From: Pelodera strongyloides
Taxonomy: Eukaryota; Nematoda; Chromadorea; Rhabditida; Rhabditidae
Assembly (NCBI GenBank): GCA_036852015.1
Contig: JAANDG010000017.1
Span: forward strand, 124,001-188,000
Reading direction: 5' to 3'
DNA: 64,000 nt
This document shows positions 12,085 to 22,138 of this stretch, in pieces (positions within the stretch are counted from its first letter, which is position 1; every line of letters begins with the position of its first letter). The position numbers and the translations under genes were made by a program. A model generated the notes under the pieces. That model did no database searches. It had not been told where the DNA came from and was given only the letters and a program-made list of their open reading frames with translations.

Positions 12085-14861
12085 CTAACCTACATCAACA
12101 TATGTCTCCGGGGATGGTGTAGGTGATGCAGTTGTAGTGCTAGTCTGATCGATAACGTGTACGGTTGGGCCGTTGTTGTGTCCTCCGTTACCGTAGCCCG
12201 CACCGTTGCCTGCCCCGTAGCCCCCGTTGTTACCGACATTGTTACCGGCAAAGTTACCAAAACCGCCTCCCTGCTGAGGTTGTGGGTATTGCGGGAAAGG
12301 TTGTGCGGGCTGCGGTGCGGGCGGGATGAATTGATTCTGCTGCTGTGAGAAGGGGGGCGGTTGAGGGGCTGGAATTGTGATTATTTCGGTGTTTTGAAAT
12401 CTATTTTCGTGAAGTTCGGAAACAACTAAAGAGATTTCGTGAAGTGATATTAATTTTAATTGCGACTGACAGCAATGTCGAATAGTACACTTACTTTAAA
12501 GGGACAGGCCCATCAAAGTAAACCTATATTTACGATACGTTCATGATGACTATCAAGCATGCTTTGAAATCTGCAGTTTTATGGTATACATATACGTTGA
12601 GCGCATCGGAAAAAAAGGTGAAATTTAGTTTGTGTATATTGTAATAAAAATGCTTGATAGTCATTATGAACGTATCGTAAATATAGGTTTATTTTAATGG
12701 GCCTGTCCCTTTAAAGGGATAGGTTCACCTCGAATTGCACCTTTTTTTATAATTTACGTTGATAGTATGACCTATGACGGTCAAAATGCGAAAATTGCAG
12801 TAAATTTCCTTTGCTCCCCGTAGTAGGAGAGCTTGCTCAAAAAAAGCTAAACTACCTCGAATATATAAAACAATTGGGGTACCGCAGCCATGGTATGTGG
12901 GAAATAGCGCAGGAGGACTGGAGGTGCAGATATTGTTGTGATAGACAGAGGATGATAAAAGGGCCCTGTATTTTCTAGCGTCTCCAGCCCGGCTGCGCTA
13001 TTTCCCACATACCATGGCTGCGGTACTCCAATTGTTTTATAGATTCGAGGTAGTTTAGCTTTTTTTGAGCAAGCTCTCCTACTACGGGGAGCAAAGGAAA
13101 TTTACTGCAATTTTCGCATTTTGACCGTCATAGGTCATACTATCAACATTAATTATAAAAAAAAGGTGCAATTCGAGGTGAACCTATCCCTTTAAAGAAG
13201 GGAAATATTATTTAAAATGAGGTCTGGATTCAATGACATCTTTACCAGATATGGACTATCTTTTCCGTAGTTTTTGACTACTGAATTATATGACAATGGA
13301 ATGAGCATAAGCGTGCACCAACCCTGTACCACGACATCCGTGTACGTGTTCTCACCCTGTGGGTTATTGATTGGTACGAGGAGTTCGTTCCCATTGGTGG
13401 GTGGAATTGGTGCGGGCGGCAGAGTCTGAGGCACAGCCGGAGGTGGGGGCTAGAAGTAAATGTTGCTCAAAAAGGTCAGAAACTCCAAATGCTGAAACTT
13501 TGTTGATATGTTCTAATGAGTTGAACTAATAATGTAATACAGATTCCATCTGAAAATGCGATATTTCTTCTGTGCCAGGAACAAAATCATTTAATTAAGT
13601 TTCTTTAGTTAGATTTATTATAAATTATAGCCTCTTGTGTCGTATGGTGCTTACTTGTCAATATTCGACATTTTTTTTAAATTTCAAACAATGGCTGATT
13701 CAATAAACCACAACACAATGGCTATCACTCACATCAGATCTGTATTAGAAAAAGAATTTGAAAAAACATGTGGGTAGCCGAAAATGAACTCACCGGCGTG
13801 AATCCGCCGGATCCTCCAAATCCGGGGAATCCTGGGATTCCTGGGTGCGGGGGCAGAGTGCCAAGGGTGAAAGAGTGCGGGGGAAGGGTGGGAAAACCGG
13901 GAGCCTGAAATAAAGGAGAAATTTATTTAGAAGTGCGTCACAGTAAGCTGGCGTATATCTGCTACTTGTTCAGGTAGCAAAGGTAGCACTACTCGCATAT
14001 GAAGTCTCGTTTTTCCAGTGGTGTCATGCACCTCACATCGAGCCCAAGAAGGACCAGTGCGGTTGAACGCATATTTTTTAGGTTCAGGTAGCTTTTTTTA
14101 TTATGTCCTTTTTTTGCACGGTGATGATGATGTTACTTTTATTTCACCCTCTAATTTGTTTTTGTTTCCCGTTATTAGTGAAAGACCGGACCCACCCGCT
14201 CCCTTACTATGTGAGGTCTGGCTATTCGCCATTGTAGTTAGGGTTGTTTTGTGACTATTTCAATTCAAGAATAAAGCAACAACTAGTCTCATAGCTGGAT
14301 TAGAACTTCCAGCGGCACAACAACATCGCTAGTCACTAGGCCATCCTTACCTGCCCGTTTCCGAGTCCGCTAACCGGTGGTAGCGTCGGGAAGGTGTGTT
14401 GCGGAAATAGACACGGTTGTTGTGTAGGACACTGCGGGGGCGGGGGACAGTTCATTTGAACAGGGGGCGGGCAGCTTACTGAAAGGTAAATTTGAAATTA
14501 TTCAAGGTCTAAAAAATCAGTTGCGCGCCCATATGCCTGGGTAGATTGGTGAAAGTCAACGTGATTAGGTCATAAGCTCACTTAAGACACGGTTTATTTT
14601 TCCCACTATTTATAACATATTCAACATCTTCTTTAGTTACTGATTTCCATTTTACAAGCTCATTATGCATAAATAATAATAAAAAACATGAAAAAGGATC
14701 ACCAAATAAGGTCCTAAGGTCCTAAGGCTAAGGTACCTAACAAAGTGAGACCAGAAAGGTACCATGATGTACCAACCTCCGAGCATTCCATTCGGACAGG
14801 AACACATTGGTGAAGCATTCACGAACGAAAATAAGAATAAAGCAGCGAACCACTGCAGCAT
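12085..14861 (-). CDS. Predicted secreted Pro/Gly-rich protein, five exons, about 233 aa
   Basis: Exons on the minus strand: 14861-14777, 14478-14351, 13904-13794, 13449-13356, 12368-12085. Every junction has GT/AG and the phases agree throughout (1, 0, 0, 1), ending at a TAG. The ATG at 14861 lies one base after a TTTTCAG acceptor, suggesting trans-splicing or a 5' UTR intron. The protein begins with a signal peptide (MLQWFAALFLFSFVNA). A Cys-rich start with about seven cysteines between CPPP/CPPPP motifs follows, then repeated PTLPPHS/PPHPGIPGFPG stretches. A Gln/Pro-rich part and a Gly/Asn/Tyr-rich segment (GNNGGYGAGNGAGYGNGG) come next, and the tail is Thr/Ser-rich. The composition suggests a structural extracellular, cuticle or eggshell protein. 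I do not recognise an orthologue. Two TTAA MITEs sit in the last intron. Confidence 0.7.
12496..12714. mobile_element. TTAA foldback MITE family D
   Basis: 219 bp with TTAA at both ends. The left arm TTAAAGGGACAGGCCCATCA returns inverted as GGGCCTGTCCCTTTAA. The arms extend through a CTATATTTACGATACGTTCA segment. Lies in the last intron of the secreted Pro/Gly-rich gene. Confidence 0.8.
12711..13195. mobile_element. TTAA foldback MITE family E
   Basis: 485 bp. The left arm TTAAAGGGATAGGTTCACC returns inverted as GGTGAACCTATCCCTTTAA. The long arms include GGAGAGCTTGCTCAAAAAAA and its complement. It shares its left TTAA (12711-12714) with the neighbouring family D element, so one inserted at the edge of the other. 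Confidence 0.8.
14285..14347 (-). mobile_element. tRNA-derived SINE fragment
   Basis: The minus strand contains TGGCCTAGTGACTAGCG (A-box-like) and a T-arm-like hairpin CTGGA-AGTTCTAA-TCCAG (B-box-like). The same TGGCxTAGTGACTA core occurs near 59010 on the plus strand. It starts right after the donor of exon 2 of the secreted Pro/Gly-rich gene, so it lies in intron 2. Confidence 0.5.
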
Positions 14862-14879
14862 ACTGAAAACCAAACTGAG

Positions 14880-15920
14880 GCATATTTATACATTTATGAA
14901 ACTCATTAGCCACAGAGAGAAACACCGACAAATTTGTTCCAGTCAAAGAATTATGCTCATAGCTTACTGTTACGTTCAGATAACACAAAAAAGTGACAAA
15001 TATGAAAAACGGCACAACATTAAACGCTTTAGTCATTCAAATGCCGGTACAAAAAGAGTTATCCAAATCTTATGCGAAACGTCGAACGTAGAAGGAACTC
15101 GTTAGATGAAAAAACGTAAAAAGTGAAAAAAGGTGTGCACGGAAAGGAATAAAGCTCCGTATATCAACGCGCTATAAAAGAAATACTGAAAGAAACCAGG
15201 GCGTCTGATTTGAATATCCTGACTGAAAAGAAAACAGGTAGGGTACATCAGGTTTAGGGAAAACAATCGCATTTTCTTCTGTGCAAAACCTGAACGGTCT
15301 TTGAAAAAACTGCATTTTCAGGTAAAGTTAGGCACGTGGATTGGTAAATCGGACAAGTCAATTCTTCTGTTAAGAAAAACTGTAAAACACAGAGAACGGT
15401 AGATAGAGAGAGAGAGAGAGGTAGAGAGAGAGAGAGAGATAGTTAGAAGCCAGGCCGATCAGATATATCATATTTTGCATACAGATTTATTGCATTCACT
15501 GCGAAGAAAATACTAATCGGAAAAATACTAAGCGTGTCGCCTACTATAATAAATTTGCTGGAAACTCCTTACTTGGTTAATGTAACCAACTAGTTCAAGA
15601 CAAAGCAATATAAGCGGGTGGCTTATCTCCATCAAGCCGGAGCTAGGGGTAAGATGAGCAAAAAAGATAAAACATTGGCTAACAAGTTTGCTCATTAGAT
15701 AGATAATAAGCCTGTTCATGTGACAGCGAGCCCCTTACGAGACATTCCACAACTGCTGTAACTATTTGTCGAACAGGGAAAAAGTGGAAAAATGTTAATA
15801 AAATATAAATTGTACGGTTAGCTAAATACTTGCGCACACAAATACACACTTATTAACTCACAACGCAACGCAGGTGGCAACGTGGTGTCGTGGAGAGCAA
15901 AATTCACGTCTGAATAGGAT
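14880..15920. other. Non-coding upstream flank of the Pro/Gly-rich gene; (GA)n at 15403-15440
   Basis: This is the promoter-side flank of the minus-strand gene. A short GA microsatellite sits at about 15403-15440. No other supported feature. Confidence 0.4.
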
Positions 15921-16091
15921 TTAAAGCGAAATGCTAGCCCCTTTGGAAAATTTGCATATGATAAGCAAATCCTATGTATCCTATGCTAATTTTGCGCGAT
16001 AGCCGTGTACGATCGCGCAAAATTAGCATAGGATACATAGGATTTGCTTATCATATGCAAATTTTCCAAAGGAGCTGGCATTTCGCTTTAA
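15921..16091. mobile_element. TTAA MITE family B, copy 2
   Basis: 171-bp palindrome bounded by TTAA, nearly identical to the copies at 7208 and 49532. The centre reads TGCGCGATAGCCGTGTACGATCGCG, so the loop differs slightly. Equal length and few differences imply recent spread. Confidence 0.9.
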
Positions 16092-16689
16092 TAGCAATTT
16101 TGTGAGCCAATCCCGAGCCGCTTTCGGTTATCGGCGTCCTCTAGATAACCGACAGGCAAATGAATCGAGACCCTCTAAAACAAGCAAGTTAACAAAAAAT
16201 GACGAATTAACGAATTAAAAAAATATGCCGCCCATCTGGGGCACAGACACAATTTACATTAAACACACACAAAAAAAATGAACGCGCACATTAAGCACAA
16301 CAGACGAAGTAAGGCAAAATAGAATGTCGCATTGTTGGTGCATTATCGACTAACCGGTGCATTGTTGTCGGCCTTTCCTCTGGTAGTCTTTCCATTAACC
16401 TTCGTCAAGTCGGGAAGAGACTTTGACTAAAACAAGGCACTACCATTTGAAGTCTGGTGAACGATTATAAAAAAGTATATTTATGTACTTTATCACAAGA
16501 TGCGATCAGACTATTTTGACCCTAGATGTTGAGTGGTTCTTAGGCCTGGTGTGCCTTGATGAGACGCAAGGGTGGTAGAGCCGCACTCAATAGGAGTTCA
16601 TTGATCGATGTGTCATTCTCGAGACTGTTCTTCTAACTGGCCGAAGGACGGGGAAGGTTGTACACATTGACAGGGCATTTCAGAAGCAG

Positions 16690-17605
16690 CGCAACTATGG
16701 AGATATTTTTTAATGAACTTTTCTTAGCAGCCGTTATGAATCTCATTTTAATAGAGGGTTTGTGAAGTTACGGGATGGCACATATGTTAGGGAGAACGTT
16801 ATGGTCAGTAGGTGAGGAAAAACCGAATCTTTTAGTGTAATCACAATGCCTGGATATTATGTCTTCTTTAGATTCAAGGAAATATAGTTGGTATGTGTCA
16901 TTACCTGTAATAAGTTGCGGATTGTTAGAAGTGTGTTGTTATCTATACCTAGTTCATTATAGAGCGCATTAAGGTATAATAAAGGACAGGAGAAACAGAA
17001 GTTAGAGGATGCCTTATCAACGCAGGTAATAACGAACATAGTTTGAATTTCTCTTATTTCGCGCGTGATACCTGGTGTGGATTCTTGTTAGTAAATAACA
17101 GAGGCTAAATCTAAGTCTTCGAGAAGGCGTGATAGGTTAGGGATAGGTATACAATTAGTGTTTGGTGTTTACAAATATTCGTGCGAAGTTCCACGATTGC
17201 TGTATTTAGTATTCTAAGAAAATAAGTGCGTTTGTATGGACAACGGAATTTAATTCCCTTAGAAAGCAGATCAGTTAATTGCGGGAATTTCGAGGAAAAG
17301 ATAGAGCAATTACCGGAAATAATATGAGGTTTGTTATTCAATATAGTTATTTCTTTACCTTTACATTTGTGTGTAAATTGTTCACATTGACAGGTTATGT
17401 TAGTGGAGGAAACGGAACAAATTAGCGATTTATAATTAAAAATTCTAGGTCCTAGAGGAATACTGTATTTTGGAAGAAAGCGTATGCGAGGAATTAAAGA
17501 GCGTGGAATAGAATTCCTGTCAAAAAAGAGTTGTATGTCCTTCTTAATCAGATAGTTCAAATTTGTTATTTTATAGTTCAAGATACATGGAATTTTTACC
17601 GCTTT
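16690..17605 (-). mobile_element. Decayed Naiad-type Penelope-like element (RT fragment)
   Basis: Read on the minus strand, the fragment follows the 42.3-45.1 kb element in order. A stretch including PLGPRIFNYKSL comes first, then the CxC motif (TCQCEQF), the ISGNCSIFSSKFP segment and ITCVDKASSNFCFSCPLL. Past two frame breaks it reaches ICAIP(stop)LHKPSIKMRFITAAKK. These match PLGPLLFNYKQF, KCHCINY, ITGNCQIF, ITCVDKASTNFCFSCPLL and AIPKLHK...MRFITAAK in the other copy. The GIY-YIG part and the catalytic RT motifs are missing, so this is a dead partial copy. Confidence 0.8.
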
Positions 17606-17619
17606 ACTTTCTTTCACTA

Positions 17620-18370
17620 TTTCGAAACTTCACTAACACAACCACCACATTCAGCAAAACACAAAGGTTCATAATTTCACGCAAACGGGGTAGCATTGTG
17701 CATTCCATGGTTGTTCGAATTCCCTGATACCGTAACAACACCAAGCAAAAGGTTATAGATGATCGTCGTCGGTCCTTCATAGCAAAATTCACAGCAAACA
17801 AAAGGTTATAGTTATAGATGGTCGTCGTCGGTCCTTGGTGTAGCTCCATGTCTAATCGCGAGTAGAACGTGTAAAAAACACCAAAAACCACCAAACAGGA
17901 GGAAACAATATTTATTAATTCTTAATGAAAACACCGCACACAATTAATTGAAAGGCAAAGGAGAAGCGTAAGCATCAAGAATCAAGAGTGGGCCACACTA
18001 CAATCAGACCGACAGAGGACGGAATGAGACTGCAAAACAGAATAGTGTTTTTATTGCATTTTTGAACTCTTTGGATGGTGCTAGTTACGAGAACGATGTT
18101 GCTAAGTAATATAAAAGTATTTTACTATTTATAATATTAAAATAAGTTTTATTTTGGGAGATGTTTTATCGGCCGGGGGGTGGTGGTCCAGGGAGTGGGA
18201 GGTGAAAACCCGCCTCCGGCGGGGTGATTTATGCCCTGGGCACGTACTAAAACAAACAATTTAGTTTATTTCTAAATCCCACAAACAAGTTAATGTACTG
18301 GCTCGATCTGAAATGGTGAAAGAAAGGTTTCTTAGAGCACAAAGAAGCGGTTAAAATTTTTATATCGGAC
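17620..18370. other. Non-coding, with a local direct repeat
   Basis: A motif containing AAAGGTTATAGAT(G)GATCGTCGTCGGTCCTT occurs twice (about 17749-17779 and 17800-17837). A GC-rich patch (CGGCCGGGGGGTGGTGG) is at 18170-18220. No gene is supported. Confidence 0.4.
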
Positions 18371-18376
18371 TTTTGG

Positions 18377-18625
18377 TTACAATGCAGAAGATGGCTTATC
18401 CTTAAAAGTGTTTCGTAATATAAACTGACTCCGCGAGGTGCTTGTACCCTTCCGTCCGGTCTCTTCTTCGTTCTGAACCACTCCTCTCTGATTTTCTAAA
18501 CAGTACACGCACGAACTATTGCCGAATAGTTCAAAAGATAAGTAACGTATCGTTAGCCCACAAATCGAAAGTTGAAGAAGGCAACAGAAAAATAAAAACT
18601 TAAAAAAAAGCCCACGAACCGGCAT
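18377..18625 (-). CDS. Small predicted secreted protein, 82 aa
   Basis: One open frame on the minus strand from an ATG at 18625. The ATG is three bases after a CATTTTAG acceptor (18630-18629), the arrangement expected for a spliced-leader site or the end of a 5' UTR intron. The N-terminus is a strong signal sequence (GLFFKFLFFCCLLQLSICG). The mature part has a Cys pair (CVYC), an N-glycosylation site (NSS) and a Gly-Arg-Lys motif of the kind used for peptide processing and amidation. The frame ends with TAA. No relatives recognised; it could be a short secreted effector or peptide precursor, or a lone exon. Confidence 0.4.
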   Translation of the reverse strand: MPVRGLFFKFLFFCCLLQLSICGLTIRYLSFELFGNSSCVYCLENQRGVVQNEEETGRKGTSTSRSQFILRNTFKDKPSSAL

Positions 18626-18794
18626 AAACTAAAATGAAGAGCAAAAGATTTAGACCAGTTTCCGCCAAACCAAAATACATAATTCTTACCTCAGATTTTT
18701 TCTTCATTCTGGGTGATGCGCGTAGGAGTCTATCGTATCCCACCTTTTCCTGAGTGTTCCACCCCTAAAAAGTCAACTGGTATACACGTGATTA

Positions 18795-18965
18795 TTTATT
18801 AATTAACCAGTCGCCAGGAGCGCTATCGCGCGCCTGGCGCCTGGTGCTCGGGTCGTCGGCCTTCGGCCGCTCCTCCTCGCACGGGGTGGGCGGCCTTCGG
18901 CCGCAGAGTTCCCCGATGCTCTGGGTAGTCTTTCGAACCTAGGCGCTCAACTCTAGAATAAATGC
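18795..18965. other. GC-rich leader or LTR-like remnant before gag 1
   Basis: Strongly GC-rich DNA with the palindrome CGGCCTTCGGCCG twice (about 18858 and 18891). It abuts the gag frame and contrasts with the flanking AT-rich DNA, so it probably belongs to the retroelement (leader or LTR piece). No matching second copy was found in the window. Confidence 0.35.
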
Positions 18966-18966
18966 C

Positions 18967-20078
18967 TTGTTCAGCAAGACGGTAACTGCGCGGCAGCCGG
19001 AACTGATAAAGGAACAAGGTAGAAAAATTGCTCTGGGTGTGCAAAAGGCGTGGCTGAGGATGCAAACTGGTGGGGTACCACTGGAGGAGCTCCCTTGGTC
19101 GGAAGCCGCCTCTTTGTTCGGGCGTCTGGAGGAATTGGGCCTGGCGTCTGTAAGCTCTTTGGAAGCGCATATGAGCAATTTTCATGCACTAGATGAAGAG
19201 CTTACAGATGTGGCCGAGATGGTGCAGTGCGAGACTGAACAGGTCAGGGCCACTGTGAACCGTCTGCTGAAGTATGAACAACTGTTTAAGAAGCTGTGTG
19301 AAGGGCTCAATAAAACAGAAAAACAGCTGGAGTATTCCATATTACAGGGAATGGACAAGCTGGAGGAGGAGCTAGACCGAATGGGACAAGGAGCTGTCCG
19401 TTTCAGTCAGGAACAGCAAGCTGAGGCCGAAAGGGAAATTTTCGGACAGGATAACAGCGGTGAGGATCAGATTGATAAAGAAAGTGCTGTTTCAAATCAA
19501 GAGGGGACAACGTGTCCGGTAATCCTGAGGTTTTGAATGAGAGTATTTTCCAGATCCCTTGGCTACCGCCGACAAGACCACGCCTGAGACAAGTGCGGAG
19601 ATCGAGATCAATCAGTCCATTGTCAGGTCGGTCTATAGACGATTTAGAGTGGGCGAGAACAGGAAGTGTGAGAGAGGGAGGTCAGGGTAACATAAGTGAG
19701 ACGGGGCAGTCGTCAGCTCTTGTTACTATGGGCCTCGCGAACACGCTTCTGTCTACGCTGCCACCTATGAGTACATTTTCGAATAAGGAAGCGGAATGCT
19801 TTGAGGAATTCATGGATGGACTCTCGTTGAGGTTCGTTCCAGGGTATTCGGAAAAGCAGAAGCTGACTCTGTTTCGAAATTACTTAAAGGAGGACGCGAA
19901 GGCTATTCTTGATTTATTGCCAAGTGAGGTGAAAGATAGAGGTTTTACGGCGGTTGTGAAGGAGTTTCGTAAGGAACTAGATGCGCCTTTAAAACTAAAG
20001 AGAATTTACTGGCAACGCGAGCTCTCGTTGTTCTGCATGAGATCGGAGGAGAGAGTGGCTTCCTTATGTAAGAGATAG
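18967..20078 (+). pseudogene. gag: Retrotransposon gag 1, frameshifted
   Basis: Two overlapping frames. 18967-19536 gives an alpha-helical, Glu-rich N-terminal half. 19512-20078 gives a Ser/Arg-rich linker followed by a capsid-like region (FEEFMDGLSLRF, ILDLLPSEVKDRGF) typical of gag proteins from nematode Ty3/gypsy-like elements. The switch of frame near 19512-19536 and the lack of a clear ATG show decay or an unusual frameshift. The sequence ends in a 93-bp tandem duplication and no zinc knuckle or pol follows in this family. Confidence 0.65.
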
Positions 20079-20250
20079 AGGTTCTGGGAGGGAAGGCTAT
20101 CCTTCGAATATTGAACATGTCGATGTTTCAGGGAAGGTTTTAGTCCCCAGAAACCCCTATGTAAAGAGATAGAGGCTCTGGGAAGGAAGGCTATCCTTCG
20201 AATATTGAACATGTCGATGTTTCAGGGAAGGTTTTAGTCCCCAGAAACCA
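20065..20250. repeat. 93-bp tandem duplication
   Basis: A unit starting TATGTAAGAGATAGAGG and ending at CCCCAGAAACC is present twice head to tail (20065-20157 and 20158-20250) with only a few differences. The duplication interrupts the end of gag 1. Confidence 0.85.
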
Positions 20251-20259
20251 ATCAATGCG

Positions 20260-20918
20260 GTTGGTCTTGCTAAATCGGAATTGGTATATTATTCAAAAGT
20301 TCACCTTCGGACACTCGTCAAAGAACTCTTTTCTCCCAGATGAACGGGCTTGTTGTTTAGCGTACTGAACGGCGGTTTCGTCTAAATACATAATAGAATC
20401 GAACAGCACAGCAAAATGATGCATTTTCGTACCATCCCTAAAGGACAGTCCCAGGTCCCAGTCCCTTTTTCTAACCTTTAACCTCTAGTATTCACTACGC
20501 CATACTGCAAATTCTATAGTATTCTTACCGGTGATACGTCTCCAGGGTAGGTGACCTTTTGTGATCTCAACGGTAAAATAGAGCCACGATTCGAGGTCGT
20601 CTCTTCTAGCAAGATCCTAATATGTAAAAACAATAAGTCCGGGAGGTAAATGATATTCGTCAAATAGTATGTCCGGGAGGTAAATGATATTCGTCCTATA
20701 GTATGCATACTGTAGCGCATCAGCCCGCTGTTTGAATCGTCAGTTACCAAGAGCGCAAATTAGAAGTGGAGCAGGATCAGCGGGCATTTTGAAGTTAAGA
20801 GGCTCCATTTCAAGAAATGTCAGCGAAGAGTTCGCACCCCCTAAACCAAAAATTTTTTCCGTATGCCAATTGTCGACTATTTGTCACAAATTTACATTAA
20901 AAGTGAGCTTATTTTCTA
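20260..20918. other. Retroelement spacer with 35-bp tandem repeat
   Basis: GTCCGGGAGGTAAATGATATTCGTC occurs twice in tandem at about 20636-20700. The rest is non-coding. It may contain LTR or leader DNA of the following gag element, but no paired LTR could be identified. Confidence 0.4.
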
Positions 20919-20928
20919 AATTTCAGTG

Positions 20929-22110
20929 ATGATCACTCGAGCTCGATCGAGAAGCGTTGAAAAACTTCACAGTCCAATATCCGAAGCGCTCAAAGGTGTC
21001 GGAGAGGATCAATACGTCCTCGGACGTGATTTCCACGCCTTGGGAAGCGCAACTTCGGAAGTGACTGCCAGTATCTTCACCGACAGCAGAGAAGGACAGC
21101 ATCATCTCCTGAGCAAAATGGAGAAATCCAAAAGTGAGCTGGTCAAGCTCCTAGGAGAGAATCGGTTGCAAACCGCCCCAAAAACCTTTTCCCTCATCCC
21201 AGAAAGTCCGTCCGGCCGGCAGGTATGTTTTTCAGGCACCAACGACACATCATTCGGTTCTTGGCTTCGAAGATTCGAGGATCTGATGCGTATCAGGTCC
21301 GCTACTCCATTGAACGCTGAAGCTACGGCCAACGACTTGATTGCTCACCTTCTCGCAATGTCAATGAGGCGGGTTAGCCCGAGAAGGTGGAGGAATTGAG
21401 TGAGGATGAGAGAAAAGACTTCGATACGGTAAAAACGCATTTGGGAAACGCTTTCGATAACCCGCAGCATAATTGTTTAGCCAAGCAGCAATTAGCCACA
21501 AGCCGCCTCATTGACATTGCGAGAAGGGCGCTATCAGGACAATCGGAAGCGGTTATGGGAACGCGTACTGGACGAATTTTTGGGTAAGCTGAGAGGTATT
21601 ATTCGTTACTTTGTCAGACTGGACAACCCCAGACTTTTGACCAAGCCCTTTCCAAAGCCCAACAGGTTGAGGTTTTACTCTCAGAAGCAACGACAGACTC
21701 TTTAATCACAGCAGCCACCCAGACCTTCCTCCCATCCATGCTATGGAACATCCAAAATATCATTCAAATTCTTACAATTCAAAAAACAATTCGCGAGCTC
21801 GTTCACCCAATCCAAAATACTCCCAGAGGCAGTATCAAAATAATCGTTATGATAATCGGCAACACAAAGGTACATATGGTGGTAACAAGTACTCATCTGG
21901 CTACACTAATAATGGGCCATTTCAGCAGAAATAGCCGGTGAGGTGCTATCATTGCAATACGCCGGGCCATGTAATCAAGGATTGCCGCAGGCGTATGAGA
22001 GAGCAAGGCAATCGTACCCAGGTGAATATTGTTGAGACAGGCCCCCAAGGAACAGACCAGCTAAGGGAAGAGGTCAGTTACTTCACCAGTTGAACAATGC
22101 TGAGGCCAGG
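20929..22110 (+). pseudogene. gag: Ty3/gypsy-like gag 2 with CCHC zinc knuckle, multiply broken
   Basis: Begins at an ATG two bases after a TTTCAG acceptor. The first frame (to about 21399) carries the start of a capsid region (FGSWLRRFEDLMRIRS). The frame then shifts to 21387-21587 (ELSEDERKDFDTVKTHL) and again near 21590 (QTFDQALSKAQQVEVLL). A Ser/Asn/Gln-rich linker ends in a TAG at about 21932. Beyond it lies a zinc knuckle (CYHCNTPGHVIKDC, C-x2-C-x4-H-x4-C). This domain order is that of a nucleocapsid-bearing Gag. At least two frameshifts and one stop make it non-functional. It belongs to a different family from gag 1. Confidence 0.7.
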
Positions 22111-22138
22111 ATAGATGCATTGTTGGAACGTAACGAGA

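Noticed and set aside
12157..12348. Plus-strand 63-codon frame
   Set aside because: Antisense shadow of the last exon of the minus-strand Pro/Gly-rich gene.
14737..15036. Minus-strand frame starting with a signal-like sequence (MTKAFNVVPFFIFV)
   Set aside because: Its possible donors give a phase that meets a stop in the next exon, while the exon at 14861-14777 joins in phase and has its own signal peptide and acceptor.
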